NCBI GenBank assembly: GCA_020850695.1
Contig: JADZEF010000209.1
Location: forward strand, 1-38,857
DNA: 38,857 nt
Direction of reading: 5' to 3'
Source of the DNA: Planctomycetaceae bacterium
Lineage (GTDB): Bacteria; Planctomycetota; Planctomycetia; Planctomycetales; Planctomycetaceae
A program made the position numbers and the translations under genes. The notes beneath the pieces are model-generated. The model ran no database searches and was not told the origin of the DNA. It was given only the letters and a program-made list of their open reading frames with translations. Shown one piece after another: positions 6,604-14,452 of this stretch (within the stretch, counting starts at the first letter, position 1; each line of letters begins with the position of its first letter).

Positions 6604-6677
6604 TGGGCGATACTGGACTCGAACCAGTGACCTCCACGATGTCAACGTGGCGCTCTAACCAACTGAGCTAATCGCCC
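6604..6677 (-). tRNA. tRNA-Val (anticodon GAC)
   Basis: On the minus strand the sequence starts GGGCGAT and ends ATCGCCC plus discriminator A, giving a seven-pair acceptor stem. It has the D-loop GCTCAGTTGGTTAGAGC, an anticodon stem CCACG/CGTGG with loop TTGACAT (anticodon GAC, valine) and the T-loop GGTTCGAGTCC. CCA is not encoded. The 3' end faces the integrase gene. Confidence 0.96.
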
Positions 6678-6742
6678 TCGAAGACGGCCGCAGGCGGAAG
6701 ATCCATCGAACTTCCGTCGCATTCGTTCCTGACACGTCCGAT

Positions 6743-6772
6743 ACCATAGCGGTTCGCCCCGGATAGCGTCAA
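6743..6772 (-). promoter_or_regulatory. Probable sigma70-type promoter of tRNA-Val
   Basis: On the minus strand, TTGACG (6767-6772) and TATGGT (6743-6748) are separated by 18 bases. The -10 box lies about 65 bases upstream of the mature tRNA 5' end, compatible with a processed leader. Confidence 0.5.
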
Positions 6773-6960
6773 GTTGAGGGAATTGTACGCGAACCGATGT
6801 CGCCGGTTTCGCCGTCGTGGATGTGATCGCTGGTCCGAATATTCCGTTCAATCGGTGCTTGCCCGTTTCGACGTTCCCGCGCTACGATGACATCCGGCAG
6901 GGCGTCATACGACATTGGAAGGATTTGCTTCCGAACGCGTCCCGGCGGGTGGAGTGCTCC

Positions 6961-7671
6961 ATGCGAACGATCTTGCGATTCTCGCTCGCTTGGGCGTCCC
7001 TCATGCTTGCGGTCCGAAGCGCGGCGGCCCAGGTGACCGTCCAACAACCGGTCATCGATCGCTTTTCCGTCGGGACAACGGTTTCCGTTCCGGACCGCGG
7101 ACGCGCCTTTCTGGGCGGCGTGAACAGCGCCGGAAGCTCCCGGGCGCAGTACGGGTTCGGACCGTTGCGTGGATCGAACGTCGGCCAGTTCCGGTCGGCG
7201 AGCAGTTCCAGCGCCTCGGTCTTCATTCACGACTTCGACGAGATGGATCGCCAGCTGCTTGGCCAGGGACGCGGCGGATCCGCTTCGGCCCTCGGGTCGA
7301 TCGACGGATATCGCGAGCTGATGGCTCGGAACCAGCGCCGAAGCACGTCCGTGGCCGCACCCGGCGCCATGGCCGGCAATCGGGAACCGGCTCGGGCTCC
7401 CAGTCCGGCCTTTGCGAACGACGCCCCACAGGAGCTTCCCGAAGCGCCGGCGCTGCCTCCGGGTCAGGCCCAGCGATCCTTCCAGTTGGCGCAGCAGGCC
7501 GAGCAACGCGGCGCGATCGCCGTCGCCCGATTGCACTACAAGATGGCGTCGCGCCACGGACACCCCGAAGCGGACGATCGCCTCGCCGCGCTGGACGAAT
7601 CATCTCCCGGGGGAGCGAAGCCGGACCGCGGCGGCGGCGGGAAATCCTTGCTGAGTGCGGACCGCCGATGA
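6961..7671 (+). CDS. Secreted hypothetical protein, translationally coupled to the next gene
   Basis: A 236-residue protein with a clear N-terminal signal peptide (MRTILRFSLAWASLMLAVRSAAAQ, cleavage near residue 24). The middle is low-complexity and rich in Ser, Gly and Arg. A C-terminal helical segment (SFQLAQQAEQRGAIAVARLHYKMA) resembles the two-helix motif of short tetratricopeptide or Sel1-like units. The start at 6961 is preferred over upstream ATG codons because it places the signal peptide at the N-terminus. Its TGA overlaps the ATG of the redoxin gene (ATGA, 7668-7671), so the two are probably co-translated. Function is not recognised. Confidence 0.75.
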   Translation: MRTILRFSLAWASLMLAVRSAAAQVTVQQPVIDRFSVGTTVSVPDRGRAFLGGVNSAGSSRAQYGFGPLRGSNVGQFRSASSSSASVFIHDFDEMDRQLLGQGRGGSASALGSIDGYRELMARNQRRSTSVAAPGAMAGNREPARAPSPAFANDAPQELPEAPALPPGQAQRSFQLAQQAEQRGAIAVARLHYKMASRHGHPEADDRLAALDESSPGGAKPDRGGGGKSLLSADRR

Positions 7672-8225
7672 ACACTCCCGTCCCCGACCCGACTCCTGCG
7701 GATTCCGCGAAGGATTCGCCGGCGCTGGATCAGATCGTCGACCAGAACGGCGTCTCGTTGCGGCAACATTCCGAGCGTGGCCCGCTTCTCGTCGTCCTGC
7801 TCCGTCACGGCGGGTGTCCCTTCTGTCGCGAGACGCTGGCCAAACTCAAATCGGCCCGACAAGAGATCGCCGCCGTCGGAGTCGGCGTCGCTTTGGTCCA
7901 TCTGATGACCGACTCGGACGCGGCTTCGCTCTTCGCACGGTATGGCCTGTCGGACCTTCCCCGCTACAGCGATCCCGAAGGTCAACTCTACGAGGCCTTC
8001 GGATTGCAGCGGGGAGCGGTGGGAGACGTGGCCGGACCGCGTGTCTGGTGGCGCGGACTCTCGGCGACCTTGCGGGGGCACCTCCCTTCGAAGCCGAAAG
8101 GGGATATCTTTCGGCTTCCCGGGACGATCCTGTTGGAACAAGGGGAGATCGTGCGGGCCGATCGTCCAGGGACGTCGGCCGGGCAGGTCGACTTCGTGGA
8201 GTTCCTTCGGACCGGGAAGAGTTGA
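7668..8225 (+). CDS. Peroxiredoxin-like (AhpC/TSA, thioredoxin-fold) protein
   Basis: A 185-residue thioredoxin-fold protein of the AhpC/TSA-like group, related to PRXL2/SelL-type redox proteins. It has the redox motif G-G-C-P-F-C-R-E (C50, C53), followed by SDLPRYSDPEGQLYEAFGLQ and GPRVWWRG, which are typical of this group, and a C-terminal strand PGTILLEQGEIVRADR. There is no signal peptide, so it is expected in the cytoplasm, reducing peroxides or disulfides; the substrate is unknown. Its start overlaps the stop of the upstream secreted-protein gene by four bases. Confidence 0.88.
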   Translation: MNTPVPDPTPADSAKDSPALDQIVDQNGVSLRQHSERGPLLVVLLRHGGCPFCRETLAKLKSARQEIAAVGVGVALVHLMTDSDAASLFARYGLSDLPRYSDPEGQLYEAFGLQRGAVGDVAGPRVWWRGLSATLRGHLPSKPKGDIFRLPGTILLEQGEIVRADRPGTSAGQVDFVEFLRTGKS

Positions 8226-8263
8226 GGCTCGAGAGACGGGATTCGTGAGGGAGTCGCCGGTTC

Positions 8264-9232
8264 ATGACGCCACCGCTTGTGCTGCGCGATCCGTCGAGCG
8301 GGTCGGAAGCGCATCTCGCCGCGCACCTGGGATTCAACTGCTTCACATTCGACGCACACCTCGGCTCGCGGGTCGTGCGGGTGCTGGATACGGCGGACGA
8401 TTTCCCGTCCCCGAAGTATCGCCCCAGCGCCTACGGCATTCCGATTCTCTTCCCGTTCCCCAACCGCATCGAGCGCGGCCGCTACACCTGGAACGGCAAG
8501 GAGTATGAACTGCCGGAAGGGGCTGTGCCGTACGACAGGTTCGGCAACGCCATCCACGGCTTCTGCCTCGACCGGCCGTGGCGGGTGCTGCGGAGCGGAC
8601 CGAGTTTCGCGCTGGGGGCATTTCAGCTCAGCGTCGACGCTCCCGACCGGATGCAATACTGGCCGGCCGACTTCCTCATCGAAGTTCGCTACGAGGTGTT
8701 GCGGGCGACGTTGCGGGCCGACATCCGCATCGCGAACCCCTCGTCGCAACCGCTGCCCTGGGGGTTCGGCACGCATCCGTATTTTCGCCTGCCGCTGGCG
8801 GCCGAGAGCCAGATTGGCCGCTGCACGATCGAAGCGCCGGTGAGCGAGTTATGGGAACTCGACGGCTTTCTGCCGACGGGGCGGCGCGTCGCAATCCCCG
8901 AGGAGAAGAATCTCGCGGACGCGATCTACGCCGACCTATTGCAGATCGATGACGTCTTTACCGGCGTGCAGTCGATCGCCGGGACCGTGGAGGCGGTGAT
9001 CATCGACGAGGACGCGGGACTTCAGGTCACGCAGCGGACCCCCTCCGAGTATCGCGAGCTGGTGGTCTTCACGCCGCCGCGCGGAGGGGCGATCTGCCTC
9101 GAGCCGTACACCTGCGTCACCAACGCCGTCAACCTTGCCGCACGCGGCCTCGACGCGGGATGGAGGGTCTTGCCGCCAGGGGGCGAATTCCGCACGTGGA
9201 TCGAAATCGTCGCCTCGCCCGTGCTGGCGTGA
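8264..9232 (+). CDS. Aldose 1-epimerase family protein (galactose mutarotase-like)
   Basis: A 322-residue galactose-mutarotase-fold enzyme, interconverting alpha and beta anomers of a sugar. Visible active-site elements are PFPNRI (R68), NAIHGF (H98), FGTHPYF (H171, the acid) and C-L-E-P-Y (E280, the general base). There is no signal peptide. It begins 38 bases after the redoxin stop on the same strand and may be co-transcribed. The exact sugar cannot be set; the family also includes hexose-6-phosphate epimerases. Confidence 0.9.
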   Translation: MTPPLVLRDPSSGSEAHLAAHLGFNCFTFDAHLGSRVVRVLDTADDFPSPKYRPSAYGIPILFPFPNRIERGRYTWNGKEYELPEGAVPYDRFGNAIHGFCLDRPWRVLRSGPSFALGAFQLSVDAPDRMQYWPADFLIEVRYEVLRATLRADIRIANPSSQPLPWGFGTHPYFRLPLAAESQIGRCTIEAPVSELWELDGFLPTGRRVAIPEEKNLADAIYADLLQIDDVFTGVQSIAGTVEAVIIDEDAGLQVTQRTPSEYRELVVFTPPRGGAICLEPYTCVTNAVNLAARGLDAGWRVLPPGGEFRTWIEIVASPVLA

Positions 9233-9349
9233 AACGGTCGCCTTGCGCTTGGCGAACGAACGCGAGCGAGCCGCGGAAAGGCGAGTCCGTTGCTCGAATC
9301 TCCGTCGTTTTCGTGGGCCCTCAAGCCGATCGTGGAAGAACATCGACGC

Positions 9350-9808
9350 TCAAAATCTCTCGTCATCCTCGCCTTCGCCGTCGAGCGGGAGATCCTCGGG
9401 CTCGCCCCAGTCCTCATCCTCTTCGTCCTGCCAGACGACGTCGAGAAACGCCCCGCACTTCGGGCAGTTCTGGACCGAACCCTCCAGCGACGCATCAAAC
9501 CCGGCCTCCTCGCCACATTTGTCGCACACGACGCCGATGGACTCGCCCGTCTTCGGCCGGTTGCGGCGCTCGGCGTTGCGAGCCTCGTAGTCGGCCAGCA
9601 GCCGACCCGCCCGCTCGGCATCTTCCCGCTCCACCATCAACTTGGGGCGGTGAATCTCCGGAATCAATCCGCCGACCCACGCTCCCACGGGCGAGTTATC
9701 CGGGTTGCCATGCACGGGGATGCCGGCTTCCTCAAAGATCGCGACCAGCACTTCCAATTCGACATTGCTGGCTGCCACGTAGGCGACGATCGGGTCTCGA
9801 AGTTCCAT
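9350..9808 (-). CDS. DUF2007-type protein with C-terminal zinc ribbon and acidic tail
   Basis: A 152-residue protein. Residues 5-75 match the DUF2007 (putative signal-transducing) fold: PIVAYVAASNVELEVLVAIF, EEAGIPV, and a final strand LMVEREDAERAGRLL. A zinc ribbon follows with C95-x2-C98 and C115-x2-C118. The last 25 residues are nearly all Asp/Glu. It is probably cytoplasmic; no enzymatic activity is known for the family. It lies 63 bases downstream of the LRR gene on the same strand. Confidence 0.85.
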   Translation of the reverse strand: MELRDPIVAYVAASNVELEVLVAIFEEAGIPVHGNPDNSPVGAWVGGLIPEIHRPKLMVEREDAERAGRLLADYEARNAERRNRPKTGESIGVVCDKCGEEAGFDASLEGSVQNCPKCGAFLDVVWQDEEDEDWGEPEDLPLDGEGEDDERF

Positions 9809-9871
9809 GCTCGGCTCGTCGGGTTTGTCAGTGCAGAAAGTGTCTCAGTCGCCGGCAGCAGGGGTGGAGGA

Positions 9872-11623
9872 TTACTTGCTGACGTCCGCGTTCGGAAGCG
9901 CCTTCTTGAGCTTGGCCATCCCCTCGTCGGTCAGCTCGGTCCGCCAGAAATAGAAACTCTTGACGTTCTTCAACGCGGCCAGCGTGTCGACGTCCGCGTC
10001 GGTCACGGGAATCGAAGAGGCGCTGATGCTGGCCAGCTTCGGATGATCGGCGAACGCCTTGAGCCCCGCCCCGGTCACCTGCGTGTTCGACACGTCGAGC
10101 CGTTCGAGCCCTTTGATCTCAGCCACTCCGGCCAGCCCTTCGTTGGTCACTCCCGATTCGCTGAGCGTCAGATTCTCCAGCTTCTCGCAATCGGCGAGAT
10201 GCTTGAGGCCCGCCCCGGTGATGCTGTTGCGAGAAAGGATCAGGTACTGCAGTTCCTTCAGTTCCTTGAGATGCGCCAGTCCGTCATCGGTGATCCGCGT
10301 GCGCATCAGCGTGAGATATTGAAGCCCCGACATCGAGCCGATCGCTTCCAGTCCCTCGTCGTTGATCGGGGCCGAATCGATCGTCAGCTGACGGATCGTG
10401 TCGAGCCCCGTCAAACCCGCCCCGGTAATGCTCGTCCGCGACAGCGTCAGCGACTGCAGGCCCCCGCAGTCAACCAGCGTCCCCAGCGCTTCATCGGTCA
10501 CGTTTGTCTGCGACAGGTTGATCTCGCTGAGCCCCGCCATTTCCTTCAGGTTTTTCAGCCCCGAGCCGCGGATGTTCGTCCCGGTCAGGTTGAGCGAGCG
10601 CAGTTCCGTCAGGCCGGCGAGATGCTTCAACCCCGCATCGGTGATGTGCGTCGACGAAAGGCTGAGCATCTCGAGATTGGTCATTTTTCCAATCGTCATC
10701 AGCCCTTCGTCGGTGATCCGCGAGCCGTCCAGCCCTAACGACCGCAGTTCGGTCAACTCCGACAGCGCGACGATGGCTTTGTCGGTCCATTGGGCCGGCT
10801 CAATCCGCAGTTCGCTCAGCCGTGTCAGCTTCCCGAGGTGAGCGAAGTCCTCCTCCGTGATCGACAACCCCCACAACCTGAGGGTGTTGAGCTTCTTCAG
10901 GCCCTGCAGGTGAACAAGGCCGCGACCATCGACCCGCGACTCCGACAGGTCGAGTGACTCCAGCGACTCCATCCCGGAGATCGCTTCCAGTCCGGCATTC
11001 GTCACCTTGCTTCCGGAAAGATCGAGTTGCTTCAGCCGCTTCAGCTTTCCGATCCGCTTGAGGCCGGTGTCGCTCATCGCCGAGCCGTCGAAACTGAACT
11101 CCTCCAGCTTCGTCATGTCTTCCAGGAATGACAGATCGGCTTCCGTCAGTGTCTCGAACGGAAGCCGCAGAGACTTCAGCTCGGTCAGCCCTTTGAGATG
11201 TGTGAGGCAGGCTTTCGTCAGCTTGCCGCGATCGGTGATCTGCAGCCGTCGGAGCTTCTTCAGCGTGGCGAGTTTCTCGATCCCCTTGTCGGTGACCTCC
11301 TTGCCTCCGAGGCTGACGCCCCGCGCATCGGTGAAGGCCAGGATGAAGTCGAGATGGTCGTCGTTGATCGGCGTGTTAGTGTACGTCAGGCTGATCTCGG
11401 TGCTGCGGAGGCCGTCGTCGTCGCGGCCTTCATAGACATAGCCGCCGAGTTTCTCGATCTCGGTCTTCGCGACCGCCCGCGACGGCTTCTTGGCGGAGGT
11501 CTTCGTGGAACCTTTTGCCTCTTTCGCTTTCGTCTCCTGGGCAAATCCCTCAGAGAACGCCACGCCAAGCAAACCACCCGCCATGGTCAGCGACAGACAG
11601 AGCCGAACGAAGAAGGTCGTCAT
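9872..11623 (-). CDS. Secreted leucine-rich-repeat protein
   Basis: A 583-residue exported protein with a signal peptide (cleavage near FAQ, residue 29), a short Lys/Ala-rich linker (30-55), then about 20 leucine-rich repeats of 23-25 residues up to the C-terminus. The repeats follow the ribonuclease-inhibitor/cysteine-containing style, with recurring ITDEGLxHLxxLxxLxxLxL and NxxITGAGLKxL. Such proteins form a curved binding surface. In planctomycetes they are abundant and mostly of unknown partner. There are no catalytic motifs and no C-terminal anchor. Internal repeats are close enough that collapsed assembly is possible, but the frame is intact. Confidence 0.92.
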   Translation of the reverse strand: MTTFFVRLCLSLTMAGGLLGVAFSEGFAQETKAKEAKGSTKTSAKKPSRAVAKTEIEKLGGYVYEGRDDDGLRSTEISLTYTNTPINDDHLDFILAFTDARGVSLGGKEVTDKGIEKLATLKKLRRLQITDRGKLTKACLTHLKGLTELKSLRLPFETLTEADLSFLEDMTKLEEFSFDGSAMSDTGLKRIGKLKRLKQLDLSGSKVTNAGLEAISGMESLESLDLSESRVDGRGLVHLQGLKKLNTLRLWGLSITEEDFAHLGKLTRLSELRIEPAQWTDKAIVALSELTELRSLGLDGSRITDEGLMTIGKMTNLEMLSLSSTHITDAGLKHLAGLTELRSLNLTGTNIRGSGLKNLKEMAGLSEINLSQTNVTDEALGTLVDCGGLQSLTLSRTSITGAGLTGLDTIRQLTIDSAPINDEGLEAIGSMSGLQYLTLMRTRITDDGLAHLKELKELQYLILSRNSITGAGLKHLADCEKLENLTLSESGVTNEGLAGVAEIKGLERLDVSNTQVTGAGLKAFADHPKLASISASSIPVTDADVDTLAALKNVKSFYFWRTELTDEGMAKLKKALPNADVSK

Positions 11624-11828
11624 GACAGCACCGGCCGAAGGGATGACATGGGGGACGCAGTATTCACCTGCCCAGAGTAGCGATCCCCGTGTGTCGTCTC
11701 CAGCGGGTTCCTCGCAGAATCACGTCGAGCGGCCGGGGGGTTCGGAGTCCGGTCCCCGACGGGGCAAGTCCGGGCGGTGCTCGGTGCATCTCATGTTTGG
11801 AGATGGCCCAGAGTTTCACACAGGATGC

Positions 11829-11836
11829 CGTTGAGG
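11829..11836. repeat. Left copy of 8-bp direct repeat CGTTGAGG
   Basis: Flanks the fold-back element on the left; identical to 12226-12233. Read as the target-site duplication. Confidence 0.6.
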
Positions 11837-12225
11837 GGTCGTGGGTCAGTTTGAATCCGGGAGTCGGTTGAACGTCGCTGATCGTGCTTCGCACGATTCC
11901 GGGAATGCAACATCGTGTGCCCCGGACGCCGAAGGCGTCGCAGACATTAGCCGGTGGTTGAGCGAAGCGATACCACCGGTGCCGGTCGAGATCGGTTCGT
12001 CCATCCCGAAGGGATGGCAGAATCTCCGCGAATCCGACGGACGGTTCGTGATTCTGTCATCCCTCCGGGATGATTGTTTTTCATGGGCATTCCACCGGTG
12101 GTGCGCCTTCGGCGACCACCGGCTAATGTCTGCGACGCCTTCGGCGTCAAGGCATCCCACGCCAGGTCTCGTCCTTGCGTCGCCTTGAAACGGATTTCGA
12201 GGTTCGGCCGAACTGACCCACTACC
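11837..12225. mobile_element. MITE-like fold-back element with 8-bp target duplication
   Basis: The ends match as terminal inverted repeats GGT(C/A)GTGGGTCAGTT(T/C)G. Directly outside them, CGTTGAGG occurs on both sides (11829-11836 and 12226-12233), consistent with an 8-bp target-site duplication. Inside, a perfect 34-bp inverted repeat (11925-11958 with 12115-12148) encloses further nested hairpins such as CATCCCGAAGGGATG (12002-12016) and its partner at 12058-12072. No transposase frame is present, so any movement would need one in trans. Confidence 0.65.
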
Positions 12226-12233
12226 CGTTGAGG
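12226..12233. repeat. Right copy of 8-bp direct repeat CGTTGAGG
   Basis: Flanks the fold-back element on the right; identical to 11829-11836. Read as the target-site duplication. Confidence 0.6.
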
Positions 12234-12468
12234 AGCCAGGGTGCGTTGCCACCTCCAGGTCCTGTCGACTTGGGACGCTCGTCGTTTTTACGCCTTCGGC
12301 GTAGAGATCTCTTCGTGAACGAAACCCTCGCGCGACGTCTCGGAGCCCGTATCGGTCAGCGCTGCAGAAATCTGCTCCCACGCCGGTCTGCCGGTCAACA
12401 TCGCCCTTCGACTTGATGCCTGATCGATGACCTCCGATAGTAGCGGTTTCTTCTCTCCCGAGACCGTG

Positions 12469-13362
12469 ATGTCACAATCCGCTTCGTCCGAGACATGGAC
12501 CGTCCAGCGAATCCTCGAGTGGACGACGGCGCATCTCAAGAAACACGGGAGCGACACCCCGCGGCTCGACGCGGAGATTCTTCTCGCCCACGCCCGCCAC
12601 TGCCGCCGCCTTGACCTCTACACCCGCTTCGACGACGTCCTGACCGAGGACGAACGCACGACCATGCGCGACCTGGTGCAGCGCCGGGCGAAGCACGAAC
12701 CGGTTGCTTACCTCGTTGGACGTCGCGAATTCTACGGGCTTCCCTTCCGCGTCACGTCCGACGTGCTCATCCCGCGGCCCGATACCGAAACCCTGGTGAT
12801 GGAACTGCTGGAGGCACTCAAGCCGACGACCGAGCCGCGCCTCCTCGATATCGGCACCGGTTCCGGCTGCATCGCCATCACGGCGGCGAAGCAGCGCCCC
12901 GACGCCCGCGTCACGGCCATCGACCGGAGCGAAGCGGCGCTTGCCGTCGCCCGAGACAATGCCGAAACCCTTGGCGTTTCCGACCGCGTCGAATTCCTGC
13001 ACGGTGATCTCTTCGCCCCGCTGCGGGCGAGCGGATCGAATGCCGCGTCATTCGATGCCGTCGCCAGCACTCCGCCTTACATTCGAGAAGACGAGTTCGA
13101 CGGCCTGCAGCCCGATGTCCGACTGCACGAACCGCGGATCGCCCTGGTGGCAGGGGGGGATGGATTGGACGTGGCGCGGCGATTGATCGCCGAGTCGCCG
13201 GAGTTTCTGAAGCCGGGGGGCCGCCTGATGCTGGAGATCGCTCCCGAGCAGGCGGAAGCGGTCCGGACCCTTCTGGAAACGCAGGGAAGCTTCGACGAGG
13301 TGCGGCTGATCAAGGACCTGAACCGCGACCTCCGCGTGGCCAGCGCCCGCAAGCGGCCATGA
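12469..13362 (+). CDS. prmC: PrmC/HemK-type peptide chain release factor methyltransferase
   Basis: A 297-residue class I methyltransferase of the PrmC/HemK family, which methylates the Gln of the GGQ motif in release factors RF1/RF2. It has the N-terminal helical domain (about 8-85), the linker YLVGRREFYG, PRPDTE (102-107), the SAM motif LLDIGTGSGCIAI (125-137), the acidic strand-2 residue D152, and a C-terminal LNRDLRVASARKRP. The catalytic NPPY motif is read as T-P-P-Y (201-204), an unusual change in the residue that normally binds the substrate glutamine. The start at 12469 fits the family N-terminus; an in-frame ATG at 12427 would add 14 residues. Neither has a strong ribosome-binding site. 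Confidence 0.9.
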   Translation: MSQSASSETWTVQRILEWTTAHLKKHGSDTPRLDAEILLAHARHCRRLDLYTRFDDVLTEDERTTMRDLVQRRAKHEPVAYLVGRREFYGLPFRVTSDVLIPRPDTETLVMELLEALKPTTEPRLLDIGTGSGCIAITAAKQRPDARVTAIDRSEAALAVARDNAETLGVSDRVEFLHGDLFAPLRASGSNAASFDAVASTPPYIREDEFDGLQPDVRLHEPRIALVAGGDGLDVARRLIAESPEFLKPGGRLMLEIAPEQAEAVRTLLETQGSFDEVRLIKDLNRDLRVASARKRP

Positions 13363-13445
13363 AGCTCGCCTTTCGCTCTTCTGTACGAAATCGCAAGTGA
13401 CCAGTGGTGCTATGATCTTCTGAGTTGCCGTTCCACCCCTTCGTG

Positions 13446-14342
13446 ATGCACACCATGCGGATCATGCGACAGGGTCCCCTATTCGCCGTTTCGCTGCTGC
13501 TGACGGCCGGCGTCTGTCAGGCGGCCGGAATGACGTTTCATCCGACGCTCGAGGCGGCCCGCAAGGCGGCTTCGGGTGAGAAGCCCGTCATTCTGTATTT
13601 CACAGCGACGTGGTGCGGGTGGTGCCGGCGACTCGAAGCGAGCGTGTTTCCCGAGGACGAAGCGACCGAGGCGGCGAAGCGGTTCGAGTGGGTGAAGATC
13701 GACATCGACGAACACAGGGACATCGCCGCACGGTATCGCGTGCGGGGCGCGCCGGTGTTCATCGTGCTGGGCACCGACGATGTGGTGCGGGGGTCGCACT
13801 CGGGGTTTCTTCCCGTCGACAAGTTCGTCGAGTTTCTCGACGCGAGCCTCAAAGCTCCCGAGAAACCGCTCCTGGAAATCGCCGATCGACCCGAGCCATT
13901 GCCCGAAGGTGTCGAGCTGATTCGTGCCCTGCGCGATCCGAGTCCCGATCTGGTGCGTGCAGCGGTGCTGCAACTCGCGCGGGCCGATCGTGGGCAACGT
14001 TCGCGGGTGTTGAACGCTTTCGCCGTCTCGGGGAACGGTCCATTGCCGGCCCTGGTCGAACTGATGGAGAGCGAGACGCTCTCGGTGCGGGCGGCAGCGG
14101 CGGCGGCGCTCGACCATTCGACTCAAGCAGGGCTTCCGTTCCATCCATTCGCCCCCGCCCCGCGCCGTGATCAGCAGGTGATGGCGTGGACTGCGTGGCT
14201 GCAGGCGAAAGGAGTCGTCGTTCCGACGAAGCCGGCCGAGGCCGAGATCCCGAAGCCGTCGCCTGTGAGCGAAGAGCCCGAGATCGAGTTGAAGAAGACG
14301 TCGCGCCCATCCGAATCTGCGGCCGATGCCGAGATTCCGTGA
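13446..14342 (+). CDS. Exported thioredoxin-fold protein with HEAT-like C-terminal region
   Basis: About 298 residues. It has an N-terminal signal peptide (FAVSLLLTAGVCQA), then a thioredoxin-like domain (about 30-145) with the redox motif T-W-C-G-W-C (C57, C60) and the cis-proline segment RGAPVFIVL. A helical segment (about 165-235) follows that looks like HEAT-type repeats (RALRDPSPDLVRAAVLQLA, VELMESETLSVRAAAAAAL), and a Pro/Glu-rich tail. It probably acts in the periplasm on disulfides. The start is one of three close in-frame ATGs (13446, 13455, 13464) and none has a clear ribosome-binding site. Partners are unknown. Confidence 0.82.
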   Translation: MHTMRIMRQGPLFAVSLLLTAGVCQAAGMTFHPTLEAARKAASGEKPVILYFTATWCGWCRRLEASVFPEDEATEAAKRFEWVKIDIDEHRDIAARYRVRGAPVFIVLGTDDVVRGSHSGFLPVDKFVEFLDASLKAPEKPLLEIADRPEPLPEGVELIRALRDPSPDLVRAAVLQLARADRGQRSRVLNAFAVSGNGPLPALVELMESETLSVRAAAAAALDHSTQAGLPFHPFAPAPRRDQQVMAWTAWLQAKGVVVPTKPAEAEIPKPSPVSEEPEIELKKTSRPSESAADAEIP

Positions 14343-14357
14343 CGTTGATCGGGGCTT

Positions 14358-14425
14358 CGTAGTCCGGCCTTCCAAGGCCGGATGGAAACGTATTGGTCCG
14401 CCCGGCCTGGGAAGGCCGGGCTACG
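14358..14425. repeat. Inverted repeat (REP-like) between convergent genes
   Basis: Arms CGTAGTCCGGCCTTCC (from 14358) and GGAAGGCCGGGCTACG (to 14425) pair imperfectly, and each arm also contains its own small palindrome (GGCCTT..AAGGCC type). The element lies between the convergent thioredoxin-fold and proline-rich genes, so it may act as a bidirectional terminator or be a dispersed palindromic repeat. Confidence 0.6.
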
Positions 14426-14452
14426 ACGAACAGACCCGCGGCGTTCGAACAG

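Larger units (their letters stand above)
1..6604. mobile_element. Putative tRNA-Val-integrated genomic island (one end visible)
   Basis: A tyrosine recombinase gene lies directly beside the 3' end of a tRNA gene, and the neighbouring 6 kb carries an IS66 element, an IS21-like scar, a response regulator and several tiny genes with no housekeeping functions. From about 6700 onward the content becomes typical chromosomal planctomycete genes. The left boundary and the second attachment site are outside the window, so the size is unknown. The internal extent is inferred from gene content, not from a detected direct repeat. Confidence 0.5.
11624..12468. other. Long intergenic gap holding a fold-back element
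   Basis: The 845-base gap between the LRR gene and prmC. Most of it (11837-12225) is the miniature fold-back element described separately. The flanks (11624-11836 and 12226-12468) contain no convincing gene. A further perfect short hairpin, TACGCC-TTC-GGCGTA, lies at 12289-12303. Promoters for the LRR gene and prmC should be in the flanks, but I cannot point to boxes. Confidence 0.45.

Noticed and set aside
9290..10738. Long plus-strand frame antisense to the DUF2007 and LRR genes
   Set aside because: Its apparent repeats are the mirror of the LRR repeats; no signal peptide or domain of its own.
11846..12188. Short overlapping frames on both strands that share an identical peptide (MSATPSAS)
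   Set aside because: The shared peptide comes from the two arms of the 34-bp inverted repeat, so the frames are by-products of the repeat.
11881..12303. CRISPR-like appearance from several short palindromes with similar GCCGAAGGC/GCCTTCGGC cores
   Set aside because: The units are inverted rather than direct, unevenly spaced and of differing length, and no cas gene is near; a nested fold-back element explains them better.
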